The position numbers and the translations under genes were made by a program. From NCBI RefSeq assembly GCF_017104715.1, contig NZ_JAAGPI010000020.1, positions 108,463 to 172,462 on the forward strand: a DNA stretch of 64,000 bases. The letters run 5' to 3'. The notes beneath the pieces were generated by a model. The model saw only the letters and a list, made by a program, of their open reading frames with translations. It was not told where the DNA came from and made no database searches. Positions 1-8,586 of the stretch are shown here, in pieces; the first letter of the stretch is position 1; every line of letters begins with the position of its first letter. The stretch is from Burkholderia sp. Ac-20365. GTDB lineage: Bacteria > Pseudomonadota > Gammaproteobacteria > Burkholderiales > Burkholderiaceae.

Positions 1-2848
1 TGTCGCCGTTCTTGATCGGGATGCCGCGCAGTTCGTTGCGATAGCGGTTTTCGTCTTCGCCGCCTTCACCCGTGTTCGACTTGCCGCCGATACGGTTCAT
101 CGCGACCGCCAGCGTGGCGTGCGCTTCCGTCGAGATCGAGCCGAGCGACATCGCGCCCGTTGCAAAGCGCTTGACGATGTCCTTCGCCGATTCGACTTCG
201 TCGAGCGGAATGGCCTTCGACGGATCGACCTTGAATTCGAACAGGCCGCGGAACGTCATGTGGCGCTTCGTCTGATCGTTGATCAGATGCGCGTATTCCT
301 TGTACGTCTGATACGAGTTGCTGCGCGCCGAGTGTTGCAGCTTGGCGATCGCATCCGGCGTCCACATATGGTCTTCGCCGCGTACGCGGTAGGCGTATTC
401 GCCGCCCGCGTCGAGCGCGTTCGCGAGAACCGGGTTGTCGCCGAACGCTTCGCGGTGCAGGCGGATCGCTTCTTCCGCGACTTCAAAGAGGCCAATGCCG
501 CCGACCTTCGACGCCGTACCCTTGAAGTACTTGCTCACGAGATCTTCAGCGAGACCGACCGCTTCGAAAATCTGCGCGCCTGTGTACGACATGTACGTCG
601 AAATGCCCATCTTCGACATGACCTTGTAAAGGCCCTTGCCGACTGCCTTCGTGAAGTTGTAGACCGCCTTTTCCGCCGACAGGTCGCCCTTCATGCCCGC
701 TGCCATCTGCGCGAGCGTTTCCATCGCGAGGTACGGGTGAACGGCTTCCGCGCCGAAGCCCGCGAGCAATGCGAAGTGGTGCGTTTCACGCGCCGAGCCC
801 GTCTCGACGACGAGGCCCGTGCTCGTGCGCAGACCTTGCGACACGAGGTGCGAGTGGATCGCCGAGGTAGCCAGCAGCGCCGGAATCGCGACGTTGTCGC
901 GGTCCGTCTTGCGGTCCGACACGATCAGCATGTTGTAGCCGGACCGGACGGCATCGACGGCTTCCGCGCACAGCGAAGCCAGACGCGCTTCAATGCCTTC
1001 CTTGCCCCAGCTGACCGGATAGCAGATGTTCAGTTCGTACGAGCTGAACTTGCCGCCCGTGTACTGATCGATCGCGCGGATCTTCGCGATGTCGCGGAAG
1101 TCGAGCACCGGCTGCGACACTTCGAGACGCATCGGCGGGTTGATGTTGTTCGTGTCGAGCAGGTTCGGCTTCGGGCCGACGAACGACACCAGCGACATCA
1201 CCATGTTTTCGCGGATCGGGTCGATCGGCGGGTTCGTCACCTGCGCGAACAGCTGCTTGAAGTAGTGATACAGCGTCTTGTTCTTGTTGGACATGACGGC
1301 CAGCGGCGAATCGTTGCCCATCGAGCCAACGGCTTCTTCGCCTGCCTGCGCCATCGGCGCCATCAGGAACTTGAGGTCTTCCTGCGTGTAGCCGAACGCC
1401 TGCTGGCGATCGAGCAGCGCAGCCGCTTCGCGGCGTTCCGTCGCGACGTCTTCCGCGTTCGGCTCGATTTCGTCGAGCTTGATGCGCACGGCATCGATCC
1501 AGCTCTTGTACGGCTTCGCGTTCGCGAGGTTGTCCTTCAGTTCCTTGTCGTCGATGATGCGGCCGTGCTCCATGTCGATCAGGAACATCTTGCCCGGCTG
1601 CAGACGCCACTTCTTGACGATCTTCGATTCGGGAATGGGAAGCGTGCCCGCTTCCGACGCCATGATGACGAGGTCGTCGTCGGTAATGATGTAGCGTGCC
1701 GGACGCAGACCGTTACGGTCGAGCGTCGCGCCGATCTGACGGCCGTCGGTGAACGCGATGGCGGCCGGGCCGTCCCACGGCTCCATCATCGCGGCGTGGT
1801 ATTCGTAGAACGCCTTGCGGTTCTCGTCCATCAGCGTGTGCTGTTCCCAGGCTTCCGGGATCATCATCATCACTGCGTGCACGAGCGGGTAGCCGGCCAT
1901 GACGAGCAGTTCGAGGCAGTTGTCGAACGATGCCGTATCCGACTGGCCCGGATAGATCAGCGGCCAGAGCTTGGGCAGGTCGTCGCCGAGCACGTGCGAG
2001 GCGATTGCGCCGGTACGCGCGTTCAGCCAGTTGACGTTGCCCTTCACCGTGTTGATTTCGCCGTTGTGGGCGATCATGCGGTACGGGTGAGCCAGTTCCC
2101 ACGCCGGGAACGTGTTGGTCGAGAAGCGCTGGTGCACCAGTGCCAGCGCCGACACGACGCGCTCGTCCTGCAGGTCGCGGTAGTACACGCCGACCTGGCC
2201 CGCCAGCAGCAGACCCTTGTAGACGACCGTGCGCGCCGAGCACGACGGCACGAAATATTCCTTGCCGTGCTTGAGCTTGAGCGCCTGGATGCGGTGGCTC
2301 GCGGTCTTGCGGATGATGTACAGCTTCCGCTCCAGCGCGTCCGTGACCATGATGTCCTTGCCGCGGCCGATGAAGATCTGGCGGATCAGCGGCTCGCTCG
2401 CCTTCACCGTCGGCGAAATCGGCATGTTGTGGTCGACGGGCACATCGCGCCAGCCGAGCACGACCTGGCCTTCGGCCTTCACCGTGCGCTCCAGTTCCTG
2501 TTCGCACGCGAGACGCGAAGCGTGTTCCTTCGGCAGGAAAATCATACCGACGCCGTACTCGCCGTTCGGCGGCAGCGTCACGCCCTGCTTGGCCATTTCT
2601 TCGCGGTAGAACGAGTCCGGGATCTGGATCAGGATGCCCGCGCCGTCACCCATCAGCGGATCGGCGCCGACGGCGCCCCGGTGATCGAGGTTTTCCAGGA
2701 TCTTCAGGCCTTGCTGGATGATCTCGTGGCTTTTCTTGCCCTTGATATGCGCGACGAAGCCGACGCCGCATGCGTCGTGCTCGTTTGCCGGGTCATACAG
2801 ACCTTGCGCGGCGGGAACCGTGGAAATCGGCTGCTGGTGGTCGTTCAT
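1..2848 (-). CDS. gltB: Glutamate synthase (NADPH) large subunit, 5' part, cut by window edge
   Basis: This is the large (alpha) subunit of GOGAT, which moves the glutamine amide nitrogen to 2-oxoglutarate to make glutamate in ammonia assimilation. About 949 residues are visible, and the reading frame runs off the left edge. The start is fixed by the family: the glutamine amidotransferase nucleophile must become the N-terminal Cys after propeptide removal, and here Cys27 lies in the motif ACGVGFVAHIKG. The class II amidotransferase domain (about 27-430) is followed by the central domain and the start of the FMN-binding synthase domain (GAMSLGSISTEAH). The gltD partner would lie beyond the window. 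The gene has its own upstream region after a terminator. Confidence 0.97.
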   Translation of the reverse strand, partial: MNDHQQPISTVPAAQGLYDPANEHDACGVGFVAHIKGKKSHEIIQQGLKILENLDHRGAVGADPLMGDGAGILIQIPDSFYREEMAKQGVTLPPNGEYGVGMIFLPKEHASRLACEQELERTVKAEGQVVLGWRDVPVDHNMPISPTVKASEPLIRQIFIGRGKDIMVTDALERKLYIIRKTASHRIQALKLKHGKEYFVPSCSARTVVYKGLLLAGQVGVYYRDLQDERVVSALALVHQRFSTNTFPAWELAHPYRMIAHNGEINTVKGNVNWLNARTGAIASHVLGDDLPKLWPLIYPGQSDTASFDNCLELLVMAGYPLVHAVMMMIPEAWEQHTLMDENRKAFYEYHAAMMEPWDGPAAIAFTDGRQIGATLDRNGLRPARYIITDDDLVIMASEAGTLPIPESKIVKKWRLQPGKMFLIDMEHGRIIDDKELKDNLANAKPYKSWIDAVRIKLDEIEPNAEDVATERREAAALLDRQQAFGYTQEDLKFLMAPMAQAGEEAVGSMGNDSPLAVMSNKNKTLYHYFKQLFAQVTNPPIDPIRENMVMSLVSFVGPKPNLLDTNNINPPMRLEVSQPVLDFRDIAKIRAIDQYTGGKFSSYELNICYPVSWGKEGIEARLASLCAEAVDAVRSGYNMLIVSDRKTDRDNVAIPALLATSAIHSHLVSQGLRTSTGLVVETGSARETHHFALLAGFGAEAVHPYLAMETLAQMAAGMKGDLSAEKAVYNFTKAVGKGLYKVMSKMGISTYMSYTGAQIFEAVGLAEDLVSKYFKGTASKVGGIGLFEVAEEAIRLHREAFGDNPVLANALDAGGEYAYRVRGEDHMWTPDAIAKLQHSARSNSYQTYKEYAHLINDQTKRHMTFRGLFEFKVDPSKAIPLDEVESAKDIVKRFATGAMSLGSISTEAHATLAVAMNRIGGKSNTGEGGEDENRYRNELRGIPIKNGD

Positions 2849-2979
2849 GGGGACACCGTCTGTCAGGGGCCGTGGGGCCTGTTGAACCATTTTGTTGTTG
2901 CCCGCGGTTTGAGCTTCGACCGCGCGGGCGGCGCGCGACGCGCGATATTGCAGTTGCACATCGGGACGCCGGAAATCGG

Positions 2980-3009
2980 AATATACGCGACGAATCAAAG
3001 GAATAGCAA
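2980..3009 (-). promoter_or_regulatory. Candidate sigma70 promoter of gltB
   Basis: On the minus strand TTGCTA (3009-3004) and TATATT (2985-2980) are separated by 18 bp, about 130 bp upstream of the gltB start. The stretch is AT-rich against a GC-rich background. The assignment rests on hexamer match only and is tentative. Confidence 0.3.
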
Positions 3010-3043
3010 ACAAAATGTGATGGTCGAGCCCCAATTATCAATA

Positions 3044-3073
3044 TGGTGCATTTTCCTTATTATTAATTGGTGC
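3044..3073. promoter_or_regulatory. Direct repeat TGGTGC x2 in the gltB upstream region
   Basis: The 314-bp gap 2849-3162 holds no convincing gene. It contains the gltB leader, an AT-rich block (about 2990-3095) and a terminator. Within the AT-rich block TGGTGC occurs at 3044-3049 and 3068-3073, 24 bp apart in the same orientation, each preceded by an AT-rich run. This spacing would put two half-sites on one face of the helix, so a regulator site is possible. NtrC half-sites read TGGTGC, but the required inverted partner at 5-bp spacing is absent. Confidence 0.25.
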
Positions 3074-3088
3074 CACATCAAAACAGGG

Positions 3089-3118
3089 CAAAAGAAAACG
3101 GCATGCGCAGATGCCGTT
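3089..3118 (-). terminator. Rho-independent terminator after the RAYT-like gene
   Basis: Perfect 8-bp stem AACGGCAT/ATGCCGTT (3097-3104 and 3111-3118) with a 6-nt loop. On the minus strand it is followed by TTCTTTT. It lies 45 bp after the stop of the RAYT-like gene and upstream of the gltB promoter region, so the two genes are probably separate transcripts. Confidence 0.75.
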
Positions 3119-3162
3119 CGCTTTAATCCGCCACCGATAAGCCATTGACCGAAAAAGGCTTT

Positions 3163-3870
3163 TTATTGGGTTTGTGGTGTCTCGCGGACCTTCCGGGGAC
3201 GGCCTCTCGGCAGCGGAGAAACACGCCGGTTCGCGGCCCGCGCGGCCCATTCCCGATACGAATCGCTGCCCAAAACCCAGCCTTTCAGCGTGGCCTGTTG
3301 CAACTGATTGGTCTCACGTTCGTCGAGCGGCTGTTCGCACAACTCCCGGTACGCGCGCTGCCGTTCGAACGGCGTATTCCCGAGCGACCAGTACAAACGA
3401 TGATCGGTGATCAAACTGTCTAAGGTAAGGCCGATGTGATGCCGATAACTGGACCATCGGTAGTCTTCGGGTGCGCTCACCAGCTGGTTGCGCACCGGTG
3501 ACATTTCGACCACGCGGCTAGCGAGCAAAAAGTACTTCTCGCCTTCGATCACCGTCGCGCGGTAGCGGCCTTCCCACAACGTGCCGCGCCGCGAGTAACG
3601 GCGATTGAAGTGCGCGACGTAGCGCCTGCCGACTGCCTGCATCGCTTTCGGCAGACTCGATTCGTCGGTAGGCGTGACGAGCAGCTGCACCGCGCCAGGC
3701 ATCAGCGCGTAGGCGTGGACGGACAGATGGTGATCGCGTGAAGCCGCCTTCAGGCAATCGATGAACAGCTCGTAATCCTGGTCGTCGACGAATGCGGGTT
3801 GCTGGTCGAGTCCGCGCAGGATCACATGCTGCGGCTGGTCGGGGACATAAAGACGTGCAAGCCGTGCCAT
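3163..3870 (-). CDS. RAYT/Y1-transposase-like protein with lost catalytic residues
   Basis: This 235-residue protein aligns along its length with REP-associated tyrosine transposases (IS200/IS605 Y1 fold). Family landmarks are present: RHLSVHAYALMP-like beta strand, NRRYSRRGTLWEGRYR (89-104) and DYRWSSYR (136-143). The catalytic HUH motif, normally MPNHVHLL, reads MPGAVQLL, so both histidines are replaced (Ala60, Gln62). The nucleophilic tyrosine of the RYIELNPVRA motif is Val120 in RVVEMSPVR. It should therefore be unable to cut DNA. An Arg/Pro tail with GRPRK (223-227) looks like an AT-hook-type DNA contact. No inverted repeats or target duplications flank it. It sits directly upstream of gltB and divergent from ompW. 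I infer a domesticated DNA- or RNA-binding protein; its function is unknown. Confidence 0.85.
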   Translation of the reverse strand: MARLARLYVPDQPQHVILRGLDQQPAFVDDQDYELFIDCLKAASRDHHLSVHAYALMPGAVQLLVTPTDESSLPKAMQAVGRRYVAHFNRRYSRRGTLWEGRYRATVIEGEKYFLLASRVVEMSPVRNQLVSAPEDYRWSSYRHHIGLTLDSLITDHRLYWSLGNTPFERQRAYRELCEQPLDERETNQLQQATLKGWVLGSDSYREWAARAANRRVSPLPRGRPRKVRETPQTQ

Positions 3871-4057
3871 GCTGGATTATCCAAAGTCGCGTTGGTACAT
3901 ACCCGAAGGTCCGAAAAGCAGCGCCGGCGCGGCCTCACGCGCCAAGCGGGTCTGCCGGAAAACGGCATAAAGCCTAGGCAGAACGCTCTAGCCGGCGCGT
4001 ATGGTTTGTTTGAAACGTTGTGGTCATAATTGGCGGGCCTTTTTTGGAGGAGCACAA

Positions 4058-4780
4058 ATGAAATTAAAACAGGCCTTGGGGGTCGCGGCACTCGCTTGCA
4101 TAACAACCACAGCGCACGCGCAATCGGCCGGCAGTTTTTTCATAACGACAGGGTGGTTCCATCTCGCGCCTCAGTCCAGTAGTCAGCCGTTGAGAGAGAC
4201 AAACGTCAACGGTACGCCTGTCAACATCACCGTGCCCAATACGGGCGCCGAACTCGGCAGCGCCGATACCATCGGTTTCACCGGCGGCTACTTCGTCACC
4301 GACCATATCGCCACGGAATTCGTGATTGGCGTGCCACCGCAATTCGACCTGAAGGGCACGGGCTCATTCCAGCAGTACGGCAAGCTCGGCTCGGCGAAAC
4401 AGTGGAGCCCGACGCTGCTGTTCAAGTACTACTTCAACCAGCCGCAAGCGAAGTTCCGTCCGTACCTGGGCCTCGGCGTGAGTCGCATCTCGTTCACCGA
4501 CGAGCACATCACGAACGGCGCCTTCGAAGCCAACGTACTTCATGGTCCGACCACCGTCACGACGGATAGTTCGTGGGAGCCCGTGTTTAATGCCGGCTTC
4601 ACTTACGCGTTCACCGACCACTGGTTCGCGGGCTTCTCGATCTCGTATCTGCCGCTCTCGACGACTGCCAAGCTGAACACCCAGGCGCAGACGCCGATCG
4701 GTACCGTCAACGTGCAATCGGAGACGAAGATCAAGCTGAATCCGATCGTCACCTACGTGAACATCGGTTACCGGTTCTAA
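4058..4780 (+). CDS. ompW: OmpW-family outer membrane protein
   Basis: This is a 240-residue eight-stranded beta-barrel outer membrane porin-like protein. The chosen ATG at 4058 follows a GGAGG (4046-4050) and opens a clean signal peptide (Met-Lys-Leu-Lys, hydrophobic core, cleavage after AHA at residue 21). A start 57 bp upstream is in frame but lacks these marks. OmpW signatures are the N-terminal aromatic strand, GGYFVTDHIATE, FRPYLGLGV and the C-terminal aromatic YRF expected for BAM recognition. Known OmpW proteins carry small hydrophobic compounds; the substrate here is unknown. It is a single-gene unit closed by its own terminator. Confidence 0.9.
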   Translation: MKLKQALGVAALACITTTAHAQSAGSFFITTGWFHLAPQSSSQPLRETNVNGTPVNITVPNTGAELGSADTIGFTGGYFVTDHIATEFVIGVPPQFDLKGTGSFQQYGKLGSAKQWSPTLLFKYYFNQPQAKFRPYLGLGVSRISFTDEHITNGAFEANVLHGPTTVTTDSSWEPVFNAGFTYAFTDHWFAGFSISYLPLSTTAKLNTQAQTPIGTVNVQSETKIKLNPIVTYVNIGYRF

Positions 4781-4814
4781 CACAACAGGGTAGTCGAGAT
4801 TTTCGGGCTTGAAC

Positions 4815-4847
4815 AACGCCGATGCGCAAAACCGCGTCGGCGTTTTT
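4815..4847 (+). terminator. Rho-independent terminator of ompW
   Basis: 8-bp stem AACGCCGA/TCGGCGTT (4815-4822 and 4837-4844) followed by TTTTT, 34 bp after the ompW stop. The rest of the gap up to 5141 shows no gene. Confidence 0.8.
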
Positions 4848-5141
4848 CCATGCGTCAACGATACCGGTATGTGCACCCTGTCGTCTCTGGCGGATCGCGA
4901 CATCATCCCCGTTGCACGCGCCCTTATGTGACTGCGATTGTGGCCTCCATCGCCCCAGCCGTTGTAAATTTGACTGAGACGCGCGAGCCGCCGGTGCAAT
5001 TTATGCCGGATGCAGCGCGCATCGGACGTTGCGGAACGGCTGTGCGGCGCACTTCACCTGGCGGGCACCGAAGTTGCGTCAGAGGAAACTTCCCGCGCTG
5101 TGTTGCGGGGATGTTCAACCACCCTCATCGACGGAGCGACC

Positions 5142-5525
5142 ATGACTGCACTACCTAACACGCGAGATGCACTCGGCGAATCCTGGACCACGGCGGGCCG
5201 ACGCGCGCGCCGCATTGCGCGCCACAGCCGGCATGCCGCAGAAGATATTGCCACCGAGCTGCGCACGCTGATGAACGAGCTCGAGAACACGCTAGGCGAC
5301 GGCACACAGGCCGACGCAGCCGTGTTGCGCACGCAGGTGCGCAAGCGCCTCGACGAAGCGCGCACGCGCCTGAACGACACGCGCGATGCGATGCGCGAAC
5401 GCGCGGAAGCTGCGCTGCACGATGCCGATGAATACGTTCATGAAAATCCGTGGCGAACGATTGCTGTTGTCGGCGGTTTGGCGCTGATTGCGGGCGCACT
5501 GATCGCTCGCGGCGGTGCGCGTTGA
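5142..5525 (+). CDS. DUF883 (ElaB/YqjD-like) membrane-anchored protein
   Basis: This is a 127-residue protein of the DUF883 family. The ATG at 5142 follows GGAG at 5132-5135; a longer in-frame reading from 5010 has no family support. A charged, coiled-coil-prone region (about 20-95, rich in Arg, Glu and Ala) leads to the family hallmark ENPWRTIAVVGG and one C-terminal membrane segment ending in ARGGAR. In Escherichia coli relatives (YqjD, ElaB) tether ribosomes to the inner membrane in stationary phase; applying that here is inference. It stands alone between ompW and the convergent dgt. Confidence 0.85.
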   Translation: MTALPNTRDALGESWTTAGRRARRIARHSRHAAEDIATELRTLMNELENTLGDGTQADAAVLRTQVRKRLDEARTRLNDTRDAMRERAEAALHDADEYVHENPWRTIAVVGGLALIAGALIARGGAR

Positions 5526-5590
5526 CGCGCGATATCTGACAGGGCGGCCGGCGCGCCGAACGGCTGTATCGGGATCGCTGCGAAGGACGG

Positions 5591-5613
5591 GCGCGGCGCG
5601 AGATGCGCCGCGC
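5591..5613. other. GC-rich hairpin between convergent DUF883 and dgt genes
   Basis: Perfect 9-bp stem GCGCGGCGC/GCGCCGCGC (5591-5599 and 5605-5613) with a 5-nt loop. Neither strand shows a T run, so it is at best a weak bidirectional stop or an RNA stability element. Confidence 0.4.
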
Positions 5614-5622
5614 ATCGACGGA

Positions 5623-6867
5623 TCAATCGCCGTCGACAACGAACAGCCGCTGATATTCCTTCGATGCGTACCGGTCCGTCATGCCCGCGATGTAATGCGC
5701 GATCAGACGCGGCTGCTTCGACGCGTCCGCCGTCTGATAGGCGGGCGGCAGAAGACGAGGATCGTCGATGAACGCGTCGAACAGACCGGCGATCACTCGC
5801 TGGGCTTTGTTCGCCATGCGCATCACGCGGTAGTGGCGATACAGGTTCTTGAAGAGAAACCGCTTGAGGGCAGTCGCCTGCGCGGCGATCGCGTCGCTGT
5901 GCGCGACGAGCGGCGGAGCGCGCCGCACGTCATCCAGCGACGCGGGCGCATGTCGCGCGATGTTGCGCGTGGTCGTGTCGATCAGATCCACGATCAGCGT
6001 GTTGATGATCCGCCGTACCGTCTCGTGAATCAGCCTGCGCCCTTCGATCTGCGGATAGTCGCGCCGCGCGGCTTCGTAATGCGTCAGCCATAGCTCGACT
6101 TTGGCGAGCTGATCGATCGTGAGCAGGCCGGAGCGCAAACCGTCGTCGACATCGTGGTTGTTGTACGCGATTTCGTCGGCGAGATTAGCGATCTGCGCTT
6201 CAATGGACGGTTGCCGCCCTTGCAAAAAACGCTCGCCCAGTTCGCCGAGGCGCCGCGCATTCTCACGCGAGCAATGCTTGAGAATGCCTTCGCGCGTTTC
6301 GAAGCACAGATTCAGGCCATCAAATGCGCCGTAATGCTCTTCGAGATCGTCGACGACAGCGAGACTCTGCAGGTTGTGCTCGAAGCCGCCGTAATCGCGC
6401 ATGCATTCGTTGAGCGCGTCCTGGCCCGCATGACCGAACGGCGTATGTCCGAGATCGTGCGCCAGCGAAATAGCCTCGACGAGATCTTCGTTCACGCGCA
6501 GATTGCGCGCGACGGACCGCGCAATCTGCGCAACTTCCAGACTATGCGTAAGACGCGTGCGAAACAGATCGCCTTCGTGATTCACGAAGACCTGCGTCTT
6601 GTATTCGAGCCTGCGAAAAGCGGTCGAATGGACGATGCGGTCGCGATCGCGCTGAAACTCGGTGCGCGCGCTAGGCGGCCGTTCATGATGGCGCCGGCCG
6701 CGCGATTGCGAAGAATGCGCGGCGTACGGCGCGAGATGCGCTTCGAGCGCGGCGATGGTGGGCAGCGACGCGATGCTTGCAGCACACGACGGGGCATCAA
6801 CTGATTCGCTCAGATTGTCGCTGCGTATTTCACTCACCGATATCTCCGAATCAGATGCGCCGGCCAC
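5623..6867 (-). CDS. dgt: Deoxyguanosinetriphosphate triphosphohydrolase (HD domain)
   Basis: This 414-residue dGTPase-type HD-domain phosphohydrolase hydrolyses dGTP (or related dNTPs) to the deoxynucleoside and triphosphate. The metal-binding residues are visible: His108 in RLTHSLEVAQ, His137-Asp138 in AHDLGHTPFGH, and His141/His146. The family block FRRLEYKTQVF lies at 85-95. The first 50 residues are poorly conserved, so the true start could be further in. The gene follows aroB with a 24-bp gap on the same strand, an arrangement that implies co-transcription with aroK-aroB. Confidence 0.93.
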   Translation of the reverse strand: MAGASDSEISVSEIRSDNLSESVDAPSCAASIASLPTIAALEAHLAPYAAHSSQSRGRRHHERPPSARTEFQRDRDRIVHSTAFRRLEYKTQVFVNHEGDLFRTRLTHSLEVAQIARSVARNLRVNEDLVEAISLAHDLGHTPFGHAGQDALNECMRDYGGFEHNLQSLAVVDDLEEHYGAFDGLNLCFETREGILKHCSRENARRLGELGERFLQGRQPSIEAQIANLADEIAYNNHDVDDGLRSGLLTIDQLAKVELWLTHYEAARRDYPQIEGRRLIHETVRRIINTLIVDLIDTTTRNIARHAPASLDDVRRAPPLVAHSDAIAAQATALKRFLFKNLYRHYRVMRMANKAQRVIAGLFDAFIDDPRLLPPAYQTADASKQPRLIAHYIAGMTDRYASKEYQRLFVVDGD

Positions 6868-6891
6868 TATGCAAGGCCGCTGCGCGTCGCG

Positions 6892-7974
6892 TCAGGTGCC
6901 GACGCTGGCGTCGAGCGTCTCGAGCACTGCGCCGTCGGGCGCTGGGGTGATCAGTGTGTCGCCGAAACGCTTCAGCAGGATGAACTTGATTTCGCCCGCT
7001 TCCGCCTTCTTGTCGACGCGCATCAGGTCGACATAGCGCGACGCGCCAAGCGTGGGCGCCCGCGTGGGCAGATGCGCGGCTGCGATGACGGCGACGAGCC
7101 GCTTGCGCGCGGCTTCTTCGAGATGACCGAGACGCACGGAGAGATCCGCAGCCATCACCATCCCGCAACCGACTGCTTCGCCGTGCAGCCATTCGCCGTA
7201 GCCGAGACCGGCTTCGATCGCGTGGCCGAAGGTATGGCCGAAATTGAGGATTGCGCGCAGACCGCCTTCGCGCTCGTCCGCGGCCACCACCGATGCCTTG
7301 ATCTCGCACGAACGCTTGACCGCTTCGGTGAGCGCTTCGGGCTCGCAGCGGTTCAGCGCTTCGATGTTCGCTTCGATCCATTCGAAGAACGTTGCGTCGG
7401 CAATCGCGCCCGTCTTGATGACTTCGGCGACGCCCGCCGCCAGTTCACGCGGCGGCAGCGTGCGCAGCGCGCCGATATCGGCGATCACCGCTTGCGGCTG
7501 GTAAAACGCGCCGATCATGTTCTTGCCGAGCGGATGGTTGATGCCCGTCTTGCCGCCCACCGACGAATCGACCTGCGACAACAGCGTGGTCGGCACCTGG
7601 ATGAACGGCACGCCGCGCATGTAGCAGGCAGCCGCGAAACCGGTCATGTCGCCGATCACGCCGCCGCCGAGCGCGATCAGCGTGGTCTTGCGATCGGCCC
7701 GCGCACCAAGCAGCGCGTCGAAAATCAGATTCAGCGTTTCCCAGTTCTTGTGCGCCTCGCCGTCGGGCAGCACGACCGTCGTCACTTCCTTGCCGAGCGG
7801 CGCGAGCGCCTTGCGCAGCTTGTCGCCGTAGAGCGGATCGACCGTCGTGTTGGTGACGATGGTCACCGACGCACCGCGAATGTGCGGCGCGAACAACTCG
7901 CTCTGGCCGATCAGATCGGCGCCGATATGGATGGGATAGGCGCGTTCGCCCAGTTCGACGTTGACGGTAATCAT
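6892..7974 (-). CDS. aroB: 3-dehydroquinate synthase
   Basis: AroB converts DAHP to 3-dehydroquinate, the second step of the shikimate pathway. The protein has 360 residues. The NAD-binding loop ALGGGVIGDMTGFAAA is at 101-116. Zinc ligands expected from the family are Glu184 (AEVIKTG), His247 (FGHTFGH) and His264 (LHGEAVG). I chose the ATG at 7974 (protein beginning MITVNVELG), which fits the usual family N-terminus; an ATG three codons earlier (7983) is possible. It lies 16 bp after aroK. Confidence 0.97.
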   Translation of the reverse strand: MITVNVELGERAYPIHIGADLIGQSELFAPHIRGASVTIVTNTTVDPLYGDKLRKALAPLGKEVTTVVLPDGEAHKNWETLNLIFDALLGARADRKTTLIALGGGVIGDMTGFAAACYMRGVPFIQVPTTLLSQVDSSVGGKTGINHPLGKNMIGAFYQPQAVIADIGALRTLPPRELAAGVAEVIKTGAIADATFFEWIEANIEALNRCEPEALTEAVKRSCEIKASVVAADEREGGLRAILNFGHTFGHAIEAGLGYGEWLHGEAVGCGMVMAADLSVRLGHLEEAARKRLVAVIAAAHLPTRAPTLGASRYVDLMRVDKKAEAGEIKFILLKRFGDTLITPAPDGAVLETLDASVGT

Positions 7975-7990
7975 GGGATTCATCTCGTCA

Positions 7991-8542
7991 TTATGACGCA
8001 GGAGACTTGGCCACGCCCGCCATCTCGAGCTGCATCAGCACCATGTTGACCAGCCCGTTGACGGACGGACGGCCCGTTTCGATCACGAAATCGGCGCATT
8101 CGCGGTAGAGCGGATCGCGCACCTCATAGAGCGCTTCGAGACGCCCTTTCGGATCTTCGGTCTGCAGCAACGGGCGGTTTTTGTCGCGCCGGGTGCGCAG
8201 CCAGAGGTCGTGCGGATTGGCGCGCAGATAGACGACGACGCCGTGCGCACGCAGCGCCTCGCGGTTTTCCGGACGCAGCACCGCGCCGCCGCCCGTGGCG
8301 AGGACGATATTTTCCCGCCCGGTGAGTTCGGCGATCACCTGCGATTCGCGGTCGCGAAAGCCCGCTTCACCTTCCATTTCGAAGATCACCGGGATGCGTG
8401 CGCCCGTGCGGGCCTCGATCTCATGATCGGAGTCGAAGAACGGGCGATCCAGCCGGCGCGCCACGGCCCGGCCCACGGTGGTCTTGCCTGCCCCCATGAG
8501 CCCTACAAAAAAAACGTTGGCGTGTGCGTCCCGCGCTTGCAA
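7991..8542 (-). CDS. aroK: Shikimate kinase (TTG start)
   Basis: AroK phosphorylates shikimate at the 3-hydroxyl with ATP. The 183-residue protein shows Walker A GLMGAGKTT (14-22), the shikimate-binding Asp39 and Arg63 (GFRDRE), the GGG turn at 84-86 and the lid Arg123 (NRPLL). The start codon is TTG at 8542, supported by AGAGGA eight bases upstream and by family length; no better ATG exists. It heads an aroK-aroB-dgt unit. It follows pilQ on the same strand, as is common in proteobacteria where pilMNOPQ precedes aroKB. Confidence 0.95.
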   Translation of the reverse strand: MQARDAHANVFFVGLMGAGKTTVGRAVARRLDRPFFDSDHEIEARTGARIPVIFEMEGEAGFRDRESQVIAELTGRENIVLATGGGAVLRPENREALRAHGVVVYLRANPHDLWLRTRRDKNRPLLQTEDPKGRLEALYEVRDPLYRECADFVIETGRPSVNGLVNMVLMQLEMAGVAKSPAS

Positions 8543-8586
8543 CTTATCCTCTGGCTAATCCGGTGAAGTTCGTGCGGCAGCTTACT

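Noticed and set aside
3040..3080. Sigma54 promoter or NtrC site upstream of gltB
   Set aside because: On the minus strand TGGCAC is present, but no GC element follows at the -12 spacing, and the TGGTGC half-sites are in direct rather than inverted orientation.
119..3148. Very long plus-strand open reading frame opposite gltB (and similar ones opposite rpoC, rpoB and fusA, for example 49853-54064, 54194-57997 and 44342-46408)
   Set aside because: These are mirror frames of GC-rich genes read on the other strand. The translations are Arg/His/Val-rich without motifs, and the opposite strand encodes clear conserved proteins.
3163..3870. Active insertion sequence or REP mobile element
   Set aside because: Catalytic residues are missing, and no terminal repeats, REP hairpin pairs or target duplications were found around the gene.
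4001..4060. Extended N-terminus of OmpW and a promoter TTGAAA with CATAAT
   Set aside because: The extension lacks a signal-peptide beginning, whereas the ATG at 4058 has both a Shine-Dalgarno and a signal peptide. The two hexamers are only 9 bp apart, too close for a sigma70 promoter.
5010..5141. N-terminal extension of the DUF883 protein
   Set aside because: The extra 44 codons show no family similarity, and the ATG at 5142 has a ribosome binding site and the expected length.
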